DNA of 13,262 nucleotides from JBEKOF01 sp050015895 (GCA_050015895.1 JBEKAN010000081.1:1-13262), one strand, 5' to 3'. Shown: positions 6,588-13,021, counted from the stretch's first letter. Notes: generated by a model not told the origin, from the letters alone. Translations and numbers: made by a program.

Positions 6588-7328
6588 ATGTCGAACGCTC
6601 GTATAATTAAATGCCAATGCGGCTCCATTTATCCAATTGAAGATTCAGACTGTCCAACGTGCGGTTTGAAGAACGATCTGATCTGCACATGCCAGCGCTG
6701 TGGAGAGCAATTCCACAATGAAGACCTGAAGTGCCCCTTTTGTAGCGAACGCAATCCCAAATTCTTTCGGTCTTGCTCCAGATGCGGAGTTTTTTATGTC
6801 AACAACTCCGAGCGTTGTCCGAACTGTAAACTCGTGAACGAAGATCTCTTCGCGGAGTGTTCTGAATGTCAATCTGCCTTCAGCAAAAGCTTGGTTGCTT
6901 GTCCCCAATGCCAGACATTCAACAGCGTCAACTTCAGCCGATGCAAGAATTGTGGTGCGACTTTCGCCATCGCAGCTAAGCAATGTCCCGATTGTGGTTT
7001 GTTTCAGTCCTATTCCACCAACTTGGAAAACGACCAGTTTATCTATATTCTGATAAATCGGTCGATGAGGGACATTGTTAAGATTGGAAAGACAAACCGT
7101 GATCCAAAAGAACGAGCGGCCGAATTGTCGAATGCAACTGGAGTACCAAGCGAGTTTGTTGTGGCTTTCGTGCAGGCGGTTTCCGATTGTGATTCAGCGG
7201 AAAGAGCGATTCATCAAAGGCTCCAAGCATTTCGAGAAAATAAAGATCGTGAGTTCTTCAGGCTACCTCTGAAAGATGCAATTTCGACGGTTTTAGAAGT
7301 TTGTAAACCATTCATTCCGCAACGATGA
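6588..7328 (+). CDS. Zinc-ribbon array fused to T5orf172/GIY-YIG-like nuclease domain
   Basis: The 246-residue protein has two parts. Residues 9-136 form five consecutive treble-clef/zinc-ribbon units. The last four are strictly periodic: CxxC-x10-CxxC-x10, with cysteine pairs at 35/38, 49/52, 63/66, 77/80, 91/94, 105/108, 119/122 and 133/136, a 28-residue repeat; the first unit (9/11, 22/25) is degenerate. Residues ~150-235 match the T5orf172/Mug113 branch of GIY-YIG endonucleases: FIYILIN at 151-157 (for GIY), VKIGKT at 164-169 (for YIG), RDPKERAAEL, and the conserved Glu205 in SAERAIHQRL. The expected role is nucleic-acid binding with DNA or RNA cleavage, perhaps in defence or mobility; the exact job is unknown. 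The gene is visibly A/T-richer than its neighbours, suggesting transfer. Its stop overlaps an ATG at 7325. ATG 6588 is the first start. Confidence 0.8.
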   Translation: MSNARIIKCQCGSIYPIEDSDCPTCGLKNDLICTCQRCGEQFHNEDLKCPFCSERNPKFFRSCSRCGVFYVNNSERCPNCKLVNEDLFAECSECQSAFSKSLVACPQCQTFNSVNFSRCKNCGATFAIAAKQCPDCGLFQSYSTNLENDQFIYILINRSMRDIVKIGKTNRDPKERAAELSNATGVPSEFVVAFVQAVSDCDSAERAIHQRLQAFRENKDREFFRLPLKDAISTVLEVCKPFIPQR

Positions 7329-7396
7329 TTCCCGGCGATATTCGCAATAAAATCCAGAGGTTCGAGATTCGCACACAACGCATCGCGGCCAAGTCT
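7325..7396 (+). pseudogene. Remnant of a DUF58-like gene 5' end
   Basis: From an ATG overlapping the zinc-ribbon stop (ATGA), 24 codons read MIPGDIRNKIQRFEIR and on to AAKS. This parallels the start of the intact DUF58 protein at 8038 (MIPREILKKIRQIELRATRL): shared M-I-P, I, K-I, E, R and R at equal spacing, about 44 of 69 nucleotides identical by my count. The likeness ends where the palindromic element begins at 7397. I infer the stump of a diverged second DUF58 copy cut off by the element. The short length makes a chance match possible. Confidence 0.4.
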
Positions 7397-7420
7397 GGGG
7401 AGCGCACCCGCCCCGGGTGC
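7397..7420 (+). repeat. Left REP-like unit
   Basis: GGGGAGCG overlaps the stem GCACCC (7404-7409), then loop GCCCC and GGGTGC (7415-7420). Against the right unit read on the minus strand, 20 of 24 positions agree; the four differences fall in two base pairs and preserve pairing (C-G versus T-A, and C-G versus G-C). Confidence 0.65.
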
Positions 7421-7423
7421 GGC

Positions 7424-7440
7424 CGACGACGCCCTCGTCG
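7424..7440. repeat. Internal hairpin in the palindromic element
   Basis: CGACGA (7424-7429), loop CGCCC and TCGTCG (7435-7440) pair perfectly. Same 6-bp stem and 5-nt loop geometry as the terminal hairpins. Confidence 0.6.
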
Positions 7441-7499
7441 TTGGCATGTTCAAGACAACAGCGCGCAAACAAATCCGGTCGTTCGTCCGCAAAAAGTTC

Positions 7500-7515
7500 A
7501 GCGCGGGGGCGCGCT
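7500..7515. repeat. Second internal hairpin in the palindromic element
   Basis: AGCGCG (7500-7505), GGGG loop, CGCGCT (7510-7515) form a perfect GC-rich stem-loop close to the right REP unit. It could also act as a weak transcription barrier between the flanking genes. Confidence 0.55.
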
Positions 7516-7520
7516 AAACT

Positions 7521-7544
7521 GTAGCCGGGGCGGCTACGCTCCCC
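7521..7544 (-). repeat. Right REP-like unit (inverted)
   Basis: Read on the minus strand: GGGGAGCG, stem GTAGCC, loop GCCCC, GGCTAC. It is the inverted partner of the left unit. The TAG within its GTAGCC stem is the stop codon of the antitoxin frame entering from the right. Confidence 0.65.
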
Positions 7545-7944
7545 CTGAAGCAGATCTCCGTCCTGTCCGTTTCTGGCGTTCCGCAAAGCATTTTTCAATT
7601 TCAGCGAAGACTTGCTCCAACGGAATTCCACGTCCAGGATGTCTCAAGGTCTCTTCGGCGCGCCTATCCAGTTCTGCCTCTTGTTCCGGCGTAAGTTCCC
7701 AATCATATCCGTTTTCGATGATGTTGCTCCAAACTCGCTGCGCAAGTTCGATTCGGTCGTTACGACTTAACTTTGCATCAATTTCAGCCTTCAAAGTTTT
7801 CCAGGCGAACACGCCTTCGGGGATTGGAGGCGCTTTCCAGCCTTTGAAGCCATCCATGAATTCGTCCCACAGACGATGTGCGAGTTCAACCCGTTCATCG
7901 AACGGAAGTTTTTTCGCCTCGGAAAAGAAATTCGCCAAAGACAT
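7534..7944 (-). CDS. Orphan addiction-module antitoxin with duplicated domain
   Basis: The 136-residue protein matches the addiction module protein family (TIGR02574-like/Unstab_antitox): LSRNDRIELAQRVWSNI (about 59-75) followed by ELTPEQEAELDRRAEETLRHPGRG-type and PLEQVFAEI segments. The N-terminal part repeats the first motif, LPFDERVELAHRLWDEFMDG (13-32), so two antitoxin heads lie in one chain; typical members have one and are about 75 residues. These antitoxins normally precede a ParE/RelE-like toxin. None follows, because the space downstream is taken by the palindromic element. The last seven or so residues and the stop are read from that element, so the native C terminus was probably different. 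Start ATG 7942-7944 precedes the first head; ribosome site weak. Confidence 0.75.
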   Translation of the reverse strand: MSLANFFSEAKKLPFDERVELAHRLWDEFMDGFKGWKAPPIPEGVFAWKTLKAEIDAKLSRNDRIELAQRVWSNIIENGYDWELTPEQEAELDRRAEETLRHPGRGIPLEQVFAEIEKCFAERQKRTGRRSASGGA

Positions 7945-8000
7945 TGATTCAGTTTATGGCGTTCTTTCGCGCGCGCAAGCGGGGATTTTCCGTCTCCGTC

Positions 8001-8035
8001 ATTCCCTATTCCCTATTCTCAATTCTCAATTTCTC
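8001..8035 (+). repeat. Heptad tandem repeat directly before the DUF58 start
   Basis: Five 7-nt units in line: ATTCCCT twice, ATTCTCA twice, ATTTCTC once, ending 2 nt before ATG 8038. It occupies the place of a ribosome binding site, and no purine-rich Shine-Dalgarno is present. Copy-number change here would alter the leader but not the reading frame. Confidence 0.6.
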
Positions 8036-8037
8036 CC

Positions 8038-8997
8038 ATGATTCCTCGCGAAATCCTCAAGAAAATCCGCCAGATCGAGCTGCGCGCCACCCGTTTGGTC
8101 ACCGAGACCCTCGGCGGCCAGTACCACAGCGTCTTCAAGGGGCAGGGCATGAATTTCGAGGAGGTCCGCGAATACCAGCCGGGCGACGAGGTCCGATCCA
8201 TTGACTGGAACGTCACCGCCCGGATGAACCATCCTTTTGTCAAGAAGTATGTCGAGGAGCGCGAATTGACGCTCATGCTGCTGGTGGATTTGAGCGCCTC
8301 AGGGCTTTTCGGCTCGGGCGCCCAAAACAAACGGGAGCTGGCCGCCGAGATCGCCTCCGTCCTCGCCTTCTCGGCCATCCGCAACAACGACAAGGTGGGC
8401 CTGATCCTCTTCACCGAGGAGGTGGAGAAATACATCCCGCCCAAAAAGGGGCGCCGCCATGTCCTGCGCGTCATCCGCGAAATCCTCCTCTTCCAGCCCG
8501 CACGCCGCGGCACCAATTTCCAGGAGGCGATTGACGTCTTGAACCGCCTGGCCCGCCGCCACGCCATTGTCGTGGTGATCTCCGATTTCCTCTTCGAGCA
8601 GCGCCCCTCCTCCTCCTCCGAAAGCCGCGACCAGCCGCGCACGGGCTATTTGCTCTCGCCGACTCTGGGACCCCGCTCCCTCCCGGCGCTGCGGCAGACC
8701 AACCGGTGGCACGACGTCATCGCCATCCCGGTCGTGGACCGCTATGAGATGGATTTGCCGGAACTGGGGCGGCTGGTTCTGACGGACGCGGAGACGGGGG
8801 AGTTGGTGGAGATCAACACGCACGACGCCCGCAAGCGCCGGGCCTTCGCCGAGCGCCGCGCCCGCCAGCAATCCGAACTGCTGCGCGCTCTGCGCGGGGC
8901 CAACATTGACGCCATTGAGGTGCGCACCGACCAGCCCTATGCCGCCGCCCTGGGCCGCTTTTTTGAGACGCGCGAAAAACGCCGGCGTCACGGATGA
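8038..8997 (+). CDS. DUF58 domain protein of the Bat operon
   Basis: DUF58 proteins are vWA-like partners of MoxR ATPases; their biochemical role is not settled. The 319-residue sequence shows the family core: QYHSVFKGQGMNFEEVREY at 28-46, then GDEVRSIDWNVTARM, and a degenerate MIDAS segment LLVDLSASG (81-89; Asp84, Ser86, Ser88). A second strand VVVISDFLFE and a C-terminal helical domain follow. About 40 residues of Ser/Arg/Pro-rich sequence after DFLFEQ (SSSSESRDQPRT) look like a flexible insertion that I do not recall as a usual DUF58 feature. No membrane segment or signal peptide. It overlaps the next gene by ATGA. It belongs with moxR at 5321, from which it is separated by the 1.7-kb island, so it may need its own promoter. 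ATG 8038 matches the usual MIP start. Confidence 0.9.
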   Translation: MIPREILKKIRQIELRATRLVTETLGGQYHSVFKGQGMNFEEVREYQPGDEVRSIDWNVTARMNHPFVKKYVEERELTLMLLVDLSASGLFGSGAQNKRELAAEIASVLAFSAIRNNDKVGLILFTEEVEKYIPPKKGRRHVLRVIREILLFQPARRGTNFQEAIDVLNRLARRHAIVVVISDFLFEQRPSSSSESRDQPRTGYLLSPTLGPRSLPALRQTNRWHDVIAIPVVDRYEMDLPELGRLVLTDAETGELVEINTHDARKRRAFAERRARQQSELLRALRGANIDAIEVRTDQPYAAALGRFFETREKRRRHG

Positions 8998-9638
8998 CCA
9001 TGACAAACACCTCGGCCCTCATCGTCCCCGCCCAGCCCCCGCCCGCCACCAACGGCGCGACGGCGGCGCCCCTTTTTCAGGAGGCGCCCAAGCCGCTGAT
9101 TTACATTCCAAACGGCTGGGCCTGGTTTTTCTGGGGGGCGCTGGTCCTGGCCCTGCTGGCGGCCGCGTATTTTGGCTGGCGCTGGCGGCGGAAGAAGCGG
9201 GACGTTCCGCCACCGCCCATTCCGCCGCATGTCCGCGCGCGCCGGCGGCTGGAGCAGGCCCTGGCCATGATCGGCGAGCCAAAGCCGTTTTCCATTCTCG
9301 TTTCCGCCGCCATCCGCGAGTATTTGGAGGAGCGGTTCGATTTCCACGCGCCCGACCGGACGACCGAGGAGTTTCTTTACGAGCTGCAAGGGTCCCTCCT
9401 GCTCACCCGCGACCAAAAGAAAAGCCTGGAGAATTTTCTGGCCTCTTGCGACCTGATTAAATTCGCCAAATACGAGCCGACCGAAATGGAACTGCGCGGC
9501 CTGTATGACTCCGCCCTTCGGCTCGTCAATGAAACCGAACCGCGCCTGGTGCCGGAAAGCATCCAGTCCTCCCTCGCCAACACCCCCGCCGGCCCTCCGC
9601 CGGCTCCCTCCGGCGCTCCGCAATCCGTCGTGCAATGA
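8994..9638 (+). CDS. Membrane-anchored DUF4381-like protein
   Basis: The 214-residue protein sits between the DUF58 and BatA genes, overlapping both by ATGA. It has a Pro/Ala-rich N terminus, a single membrane helix (WAWFFWGALVLALLAAAYF, about 43-61) with a basic RWRRKKR stop signal, and a cytoplasmic helical domain (about 75-185: RRRLEQALAM, VSAAIREYLEERF, TTEEFLYEL, LENFLASCDLIKFAKY). This layout matches the DUF4381-like proteins often found in this operon. The order of basic residues puts the N terminus outside. The C-terminal ~35 residues are Pro/Ala/Ser rich and probably disordered. Role likely structural, linking DUF58/MoxR to the membrane vWA proteins; that is inference. A second ATG at 9000 is possible; 8994 is preferred for the overlap pattern. 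Confidence 0.75.
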   Translation: MTMTNTSALIVPAQPPPATNGATAAPLFQEAPKPLIYIPNGWAWFFWGALVLALLAAAYFGWRWRRKKRDVPPPPIPPHVRARRRLEQALAMIGEPKPFSILVSAAIREYLEERFDFHAPDRTTEEFLYELQGSLLLTRDQKKSLENFLASCDLIKFAKYEPTEMELRGLYDSALRLVNETEPRLVPESIQSSLANTPAGPPPAPSGAPQSVVQ

Positions 9639-10636
9639 CCCTCGCCCATCCATGCGTCCTTTTCTGGCTGTTGCTCCTGCCGCCGCTGGCCTGGCTCAAG
9701 GGCCGCTGGGGGCAAAGCGCCTCCTTTCTTTACTCGTCGGTCGAGCTGGTGCGTCCGGTGTCCAGCTTCAAGCGATCCAGGGCGGGCCGCATTCTGGCCG
9801 CCCTGCGCTGGCTGGCCTTGATCCTCTTCATCCTCGCCCTGGCCCAGCCGCGGCGGGTCCGGGGGGAGACGCAATTCAAAGCCAGCGGGGTGGACATCGT
9901 GGTGGCCATTGATCTTTCCGGCAGCATGGCGTCGGAGGATTTTCAGGAGAACGGCCACCGCGTCAACCGCATCAATCTGGCGCGGGAGGTTCTGGCCAAG
10001 TTCATTGACGGCCGGCCCGGCGACCGCATCGGGCTGGTCGTTTTCGCGGCCCAGGCCTTCATCGCCTCGCCCCTGACCCTGGACCACGATTTCTTGCAGG
10101 CCAGCCTGGCGCGGTTGTATCTGGGCGTGATTGACGAGAATCAAACCGCCATCGGCTCCGCCCTGATGGCCGCGTTGAACCAAATCCGCGACGTCCAATC
10201 CAAAAGCAAGATCATCATCCTGATGACCGACGGCGAAAACAACGCCGGCAAAGTTTCCCCGTTGACAGCGGCGGAGATCGCGCAAACATTAAATGTGAAA
10301 GTCTATACCATTGGCATTGGCATCCGCGGCACGGCGCCCATGCCGGTCGGAAAAAACCGCTTTGGCGAAACGGTTTACCAGAATCTCCCGGCCGACGTGG
10401 ACGAGGACACGCTGCAGAAGATCGCCAAGATGACCGGCGGCAAATACTACCGGGCCGACAGCGCGGACACCATGCGCCGCATCTACGCCGAAATTGACAG
10501 TTATGAGAAGAGCGAGGTGGAAGTGAAAAAATACGAGCATTTCGACGAGCTTTTCCGGCCCGTGGCGCTGGCCGGGCTGGCCGTCCTGCTGCTCGAACTG
10601 GCCCTGGGCCAGACCGTGTGGAGGAGACTGCCGTGA
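9635..10636 (+). CDS. batA: BatA-like membrane vWA protein
   Basis: BatA proteins are inner-membrane vWA-domain proteins of the Bacteroides aerotolerance operon. This 333-residue protein has an N-terminal membrane helix (about 8-22), a second one (about 53-71), and a full metal-ion-dependent adhesion site in the vWA domain: DLSGS at 93-97, Thr171 in QTAIGSAL, and Asp199 in MTDGENN. A C-terminal membrane helix (LFRPVALAGLAVLLLELALG) closes it, leaving the vWA domain on one face of the membrane. All metal-ligand positions are intact. It overlaps its neighbours by 4 nt on both sides. The symbol follows gene order and motif; related vWA proteins are hard to tell apart. Confidence 0.88.
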   Translation: MTLAHPCVLFWLLLLPPLAWLKGRWGQSASFLYSSVELVRPVSSFKRSRAGRILAALRWLALILFILALAQPRRVRGETQFKASGVDIVVAIDLSGSMASEDFQENGHRVNRINLAREVLAKFIDGRPGDRIGLVVFAAQAFIASPLTLDHDFLQASLARLYLGVIDENQTAIGSALMAALNQIRDVQSKSKIIILMTDGENNAGKVSPLTAAEIAQTLNVKVYTIGIGIRGTAPMPVGKNRFGETVYQNLPADVDEDTLQKIAKMTGGKYYRADSADTMRRIYAEIDSYEKSEVEVKKYEHFDELFRPVALAGLAVLLLELALGQTVWRRLP

Positions 10637-12615
10637 ATACCGTGAGATTCGCCCAGCCCCAGTTCCTGTGGATGCTCCTGCTGGCGCTGCCGCTGCTGGC
10701 CGCCTTCTTCTTCTGGTCGTGGCGTGTCAAACAAAAACTGATCTCGCGTTTTGTCCAATCCCGCCTGCTCCCCGCTCTGACCCTCGGCCTCTCGCCCGCG
10801 CGCCAGAAATTGCGCCTCGCCCTGCTGGCGGCGGCGGTGGCGGGCGTCCTGGCCGCCCTGGCCGGGCCGCAATGGGGCTTCACCTGGGAGGAAGCCACGC
10901 GGCGCGGCCTGGACATCGTGGTGGTGGTGGACACTTCGCGCAGCATGCTGGCCGCCGACGTGGTTCCCAACCGCCTGGAGAAGGCCCGGCTCGCCGTGTT
11001 TGATTTGATGCGGCTGGCCCGGGAGGACCGGCTGGGCTTGGTGCCCTTTGCCGGCGACGCCTTTCTGCAATGTCCGCTGACCCTGGACGAACAAGCTTTC
11101 CGCCAGAGCGTCGAGGCGGTCAGAGTGGGGATCATTCCCCAGGGAGGCACCGCCATCTCCGCCGCCATTCGCGCCGCCGTGGCCGCCTTCGAGACGAACA
11201 ACAACAACCATAAAGTCGTCGTCCTCTTCACCGACGGCGAAGATCACGACGCGGACGCCGAAACGCTGGGGGCCGCGAAGCAGGCGGCGGAGGACGGTGT
11301 GCATATCTTCACGGTGGGCGTGGGCACCGCCGCGGGGGAATTGCTCCAGGTGACCGACGACAAGGGCAACACCTCATTCATCAAAGACGAGGATGGCAAT
11401 GTGGTCAAATCCCACCTCAACGAACCCTTGCTGCGCGAAATCGCCTCCGTCACCGGCGGTTTCTATCTGCCCCTGGTCGGGGCCGACCCGATGGGGGTCC
11501 TTTACCAGCGAGGACTGGCGCCCCTGCCCAAAACCGAGTCCACGACCAAGCTCACCCGTGTCTATCACGAACGCTATCATTGGCCCCTGTCCTTCGGCAT
11601 CCTCTGCCTCCTGCTGGAGTTTTTGCTGCCCGACCGCTCCAAATCCCGGCGCTCCGAAGCCGCACCCGCCTCCTCCAAACCCGCCTTGGCCGGGGCGGCG
11701 GCGCTTCTGTGGGCGCTGCTGGTCCCGTTCCCAGCCTCCGCCTCGTCCCCAGGCGCGTATGACCAGTATCAATCCGGCGATTATCAGGGCGCCTTTGACG
11801 AATACAGCCGCCTGGCCGCCGAGAAAACCAACGATTACCGCCTCCAATACGACGCCGGCACCGCCGCCTACCGCGCCAAGCAACTCGACGCCGCGGAAAA
11901 GCGCCTTGGGGCCGCTCTCAACTCTCCGGACATCATCTCCGACGTGAACGCGCAGGAGCACACCTATTACAACCTGGGCAACACGCTTTACCATCTGGGC
12001 GAACCCTCTCCCGACCCGAAGAAAAAGCAGGAACGCTGGGAACAATCCATCGCCAATTACTCCAAGGCCCTTCAACTCAACACCAACGACGCCGACGCGA
12101 AAAACAACCTCGAATTTGTCAAGAGGAAGTTGGAGGAACTCAAGCAACAGCAGCAGCAACAACAGCAGAACGATCAAAAGAACCAGGATCAGAAGGACCA
12201 GAAGCAGCAGAGCCAGGGCGCGCAAAACCAGGATCAAAAGAACCAGGACCAAAAAAATCAGGACCAGAGCAACCAGCAGAAACCGCAGGACCAAAATGGC
12301 GCCCAGGGGCAGCAGGACCAGTCCCAGGAACAAAAGTCCGCCGAGGAAAAACAAAAACAGGAGGAGCAAAAGCAGGCTCAAAAGGCCCAACAAGACCAGC
12401 AGAACCAATCCGGCCAGGCCACGCCGGCGGGCGAGGACCAGCGCGACAAGTCAGCCGATCAGAACCAGCAAGCCGCCTCCGCCATGACCGCGCCCATGAC
12501 CCTGCAAGAGGCCCAGCAGATGCTCGACTCCGACAAGGAGGACGAACGGTCCCTGATCTTCAACGCCGAAAAACACCCCGTCAATTCGTCCGACAGGAAG
12601 ATAAAGGACTGGTGA
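10633..12615 (+). CDS. BatB-BatC fusion: vWA plus TPR protein with Gln-rich tail
   Basis: The 660-residue protein combines two proteins usually encoded separately. Residues 1-330 are BatB-like: N-terminal membrane helices (about 10-28 and 55-78), a vWA domain with MIDAS DTSRS at 100-104, Thr173, Asp201 (FTDGED), and a membrane helix near 320-334. A hydrophobic segment at about 350-370 (LAGAAALLWALLVPFPASA) resembles an internal signal sequence, placing the rest outside the cytoplasm. Residues ~375-495 are TPR-like repeats (YDQYQSGDYQGAFDEYSRLA, YYNLGNTLYHLGE, YSKALQLNTND). Residues 505-613 are a Gln/Asn/Asp/Lys-rich low-complexity linker. The end, MTLQEAQQMLDSDKEDE to KIKDW, is the typical BatC C-terminal motif. 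GTG 10633 is chosen because AGGAG sits 6 nt upstream and it makes a GTGA overlap with batA; an earlier in-frame GTG lies at 10618. Confidence 0.88.
   Translation: MNTVRFAQPQFLWMLLLALPLLAAFFFWSWRVKQKLISRFVQSRLLPALTLGLSPARQKLRLALLAAAVAGVLAALAGPQWGFTWEEATRRGLDIVVVVDTSRSMLAADVVPNRLEKARLAVFDLMRLAREDRLGLVPFAGDAFLQCPLTLDEQAFRQSVEAVRVGIIPQGGTAISAAIRAAVAAFETNNNNHKVVVLFTDGEDHDADAETLGAAKQAAEDGVHIFTVGVGTAAGELLQVTDDKGNTSFIKDEDGNVVKSHLNEPLLREIASVTGGFYLPLVGADPMGVLYQRGLAPLPKTESTTKLTRVYHERYHWPLSFGILCLLLEFLLPDRSKSRRSEAAPASSKPALAGAAALLWALLVPFPASASSPGAYDQYQSGDYQGAFDEYSRLAAEKTNDYRLQYDAGTAAYRAKQLDAAEKRLGAALNSPDIISDVNAQEHTYYNLGNTLYHLGEPSPDPKKKQERWEQSIANYSKALQLNTNDADAKNNLEFVKRKLEELKQQQQQQQQNDQKNQDQKDQKQQSQGAQNQDQKNQDQKNQDQSNQQKPQDQNGAQGQQDQSQEQKSAEEKQKQEEQKQAQKAQQDQQNQSGQATPAGEDQRDKSADQNQQAASAMTAPMTLQEAQQMLDSDKEDERSLIFNAEKHPVNSSDRKIKDW
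12145..12471 (+). repeat. Gln-rich low-complexity coding repeat
   Basis: Within the BatB-BatC gene, codons for eight consecutive Gln (505-512) lead into an irregular NQDQK(N/D) repeat through residue 613. Lys/Gln/Asp alternation suggests a charged, disordered or coiled-coil tether. Slippage-prone, so length may vary between strains. Confidence 0.75.
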
Positions 12616-12764
12616 TTTCCAACGGAATTATTCAACTGGCGCGAGAGGCCCAAGTTGTGTATCTTGTGACGCACAATGTCCGGGATGTGCGCCGCGCCGG
12701 GCAATTCGGAATACGAGTGGTTCGCCCGGCTGAGTTCCTGGAAATCTTGAGGCAGACGATATGA
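12612..12764 (+). pseudogene. C-terminal fragment of a PIN-domain toxin
   Basis: Reading from GTG 12612, which overlaps the BatB-BatC stop, 50 codons contain YLVTHNVRDV and FGIRVVRPAEFLEILR. These are the C-terminal strand, acidic active-site segment (Asn/Asp of THNVRD) and final helix of PIN-family toxins (TIGR00305-like), which are Mg-dependent RNases of about 130-140 residues. The N-terminal ~85 residues, with the other active-site acids, are missing; upstream is BatB-BatC coding sequence. It is most likely a dead remnant. It ends in an ATGA overlap with the 12761 antitoxin, the native pairing. Confidence 0.65.
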
Positions 12765-13021
12765 CGAAAATCGAAGCAAACGTGCCAGACTATTTGGCGC
12801 GACAAGCGCGCGCGGCGGCGGAACGCGAACACGTTCCGATGGACCACATCGTTGCCCTGGCTCTTTCTGCGCCGCTTGCTGCTTGGAAGGGCAGTGACGA
12901 CATCCAAACGCGCGCCAAGCGGGCGAACCTCGCCGAGTTTGACCGCATCATGGCCAAAGTGCCCAATGCGCCCCCATTGCCCGGCGACGAACTGCCAGAG
13001 GGGTATGAGCCAATCCGATAA
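12761..13021 (+). CDS. Ribbon-helix-helix antitoxin (PIN partner)
   Basis: The 86-residue protein begins KIEANVPDYLARQARAAAER and continues VPMDHIVALALSAPLAAW, a ribbon-helix-helix (Arc/CopG-like) DNA-binding domain in the first ~45 residues. The C-terminal part (RANLAEFDRIMAKVPNAPP with a PGDELP tail) is the toxin-binding extension seen in antitoxins that accompany PIN toxins. Its start overlaps the stop of the PIN fragment (ATGA). The gene itself looks complete, so it has outlived its toxin. It may still bind its own promoter or cross-neutralise a related toxin elsewhere. Confidence 0.75.
   Translation: MTKIEANVPDYLARQARAAAEREHVPMDHIVALALSAPLAAWKGSDDIQTRAKRANLAEFDRIMAKVPNAPPLPGDELPEGYEPIR

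Larger units (their letters stand above)
7397..7544. mobile_element. REP/BIME-like composite palindromic element
   Basis: The element is bounded by inverted GGGGAGCG (7397-7404) and CGCTCCCC (7537-7544). Each end carries a 6-bp-stem, 5-nt-loop hairpin: GCACCC/GGGTGC left and, read on the minus strand, GTAGCC/GGCTAC right, both with loop GCCCC. GGAG before a palindrome is a hallmark of REP sequences, which are moved by RAYT (Y1) transposases; two inverted REPs make a BIME. Two more hairpins lie inside (7424-7440 and 7500-7515). No transposase is encoded here, so it would be non-autonomous. Confidence 0.65.

Noticed and set aside
7446..7517. A 23-codon basic peptide frame in the core of the palindromic element
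   Set aside because: It is very short, has no ribosome site, and its end lies within a hairpin; the region is better explained as element structure.
11374..12408. A Leu/Val-rich minus-strand frame that looks like a membrane protein
   Set aside because: It is the reverse complement of the Gln-rich tract and the BatB-BatC coding sequence; Gln codons read backwards give Leu.
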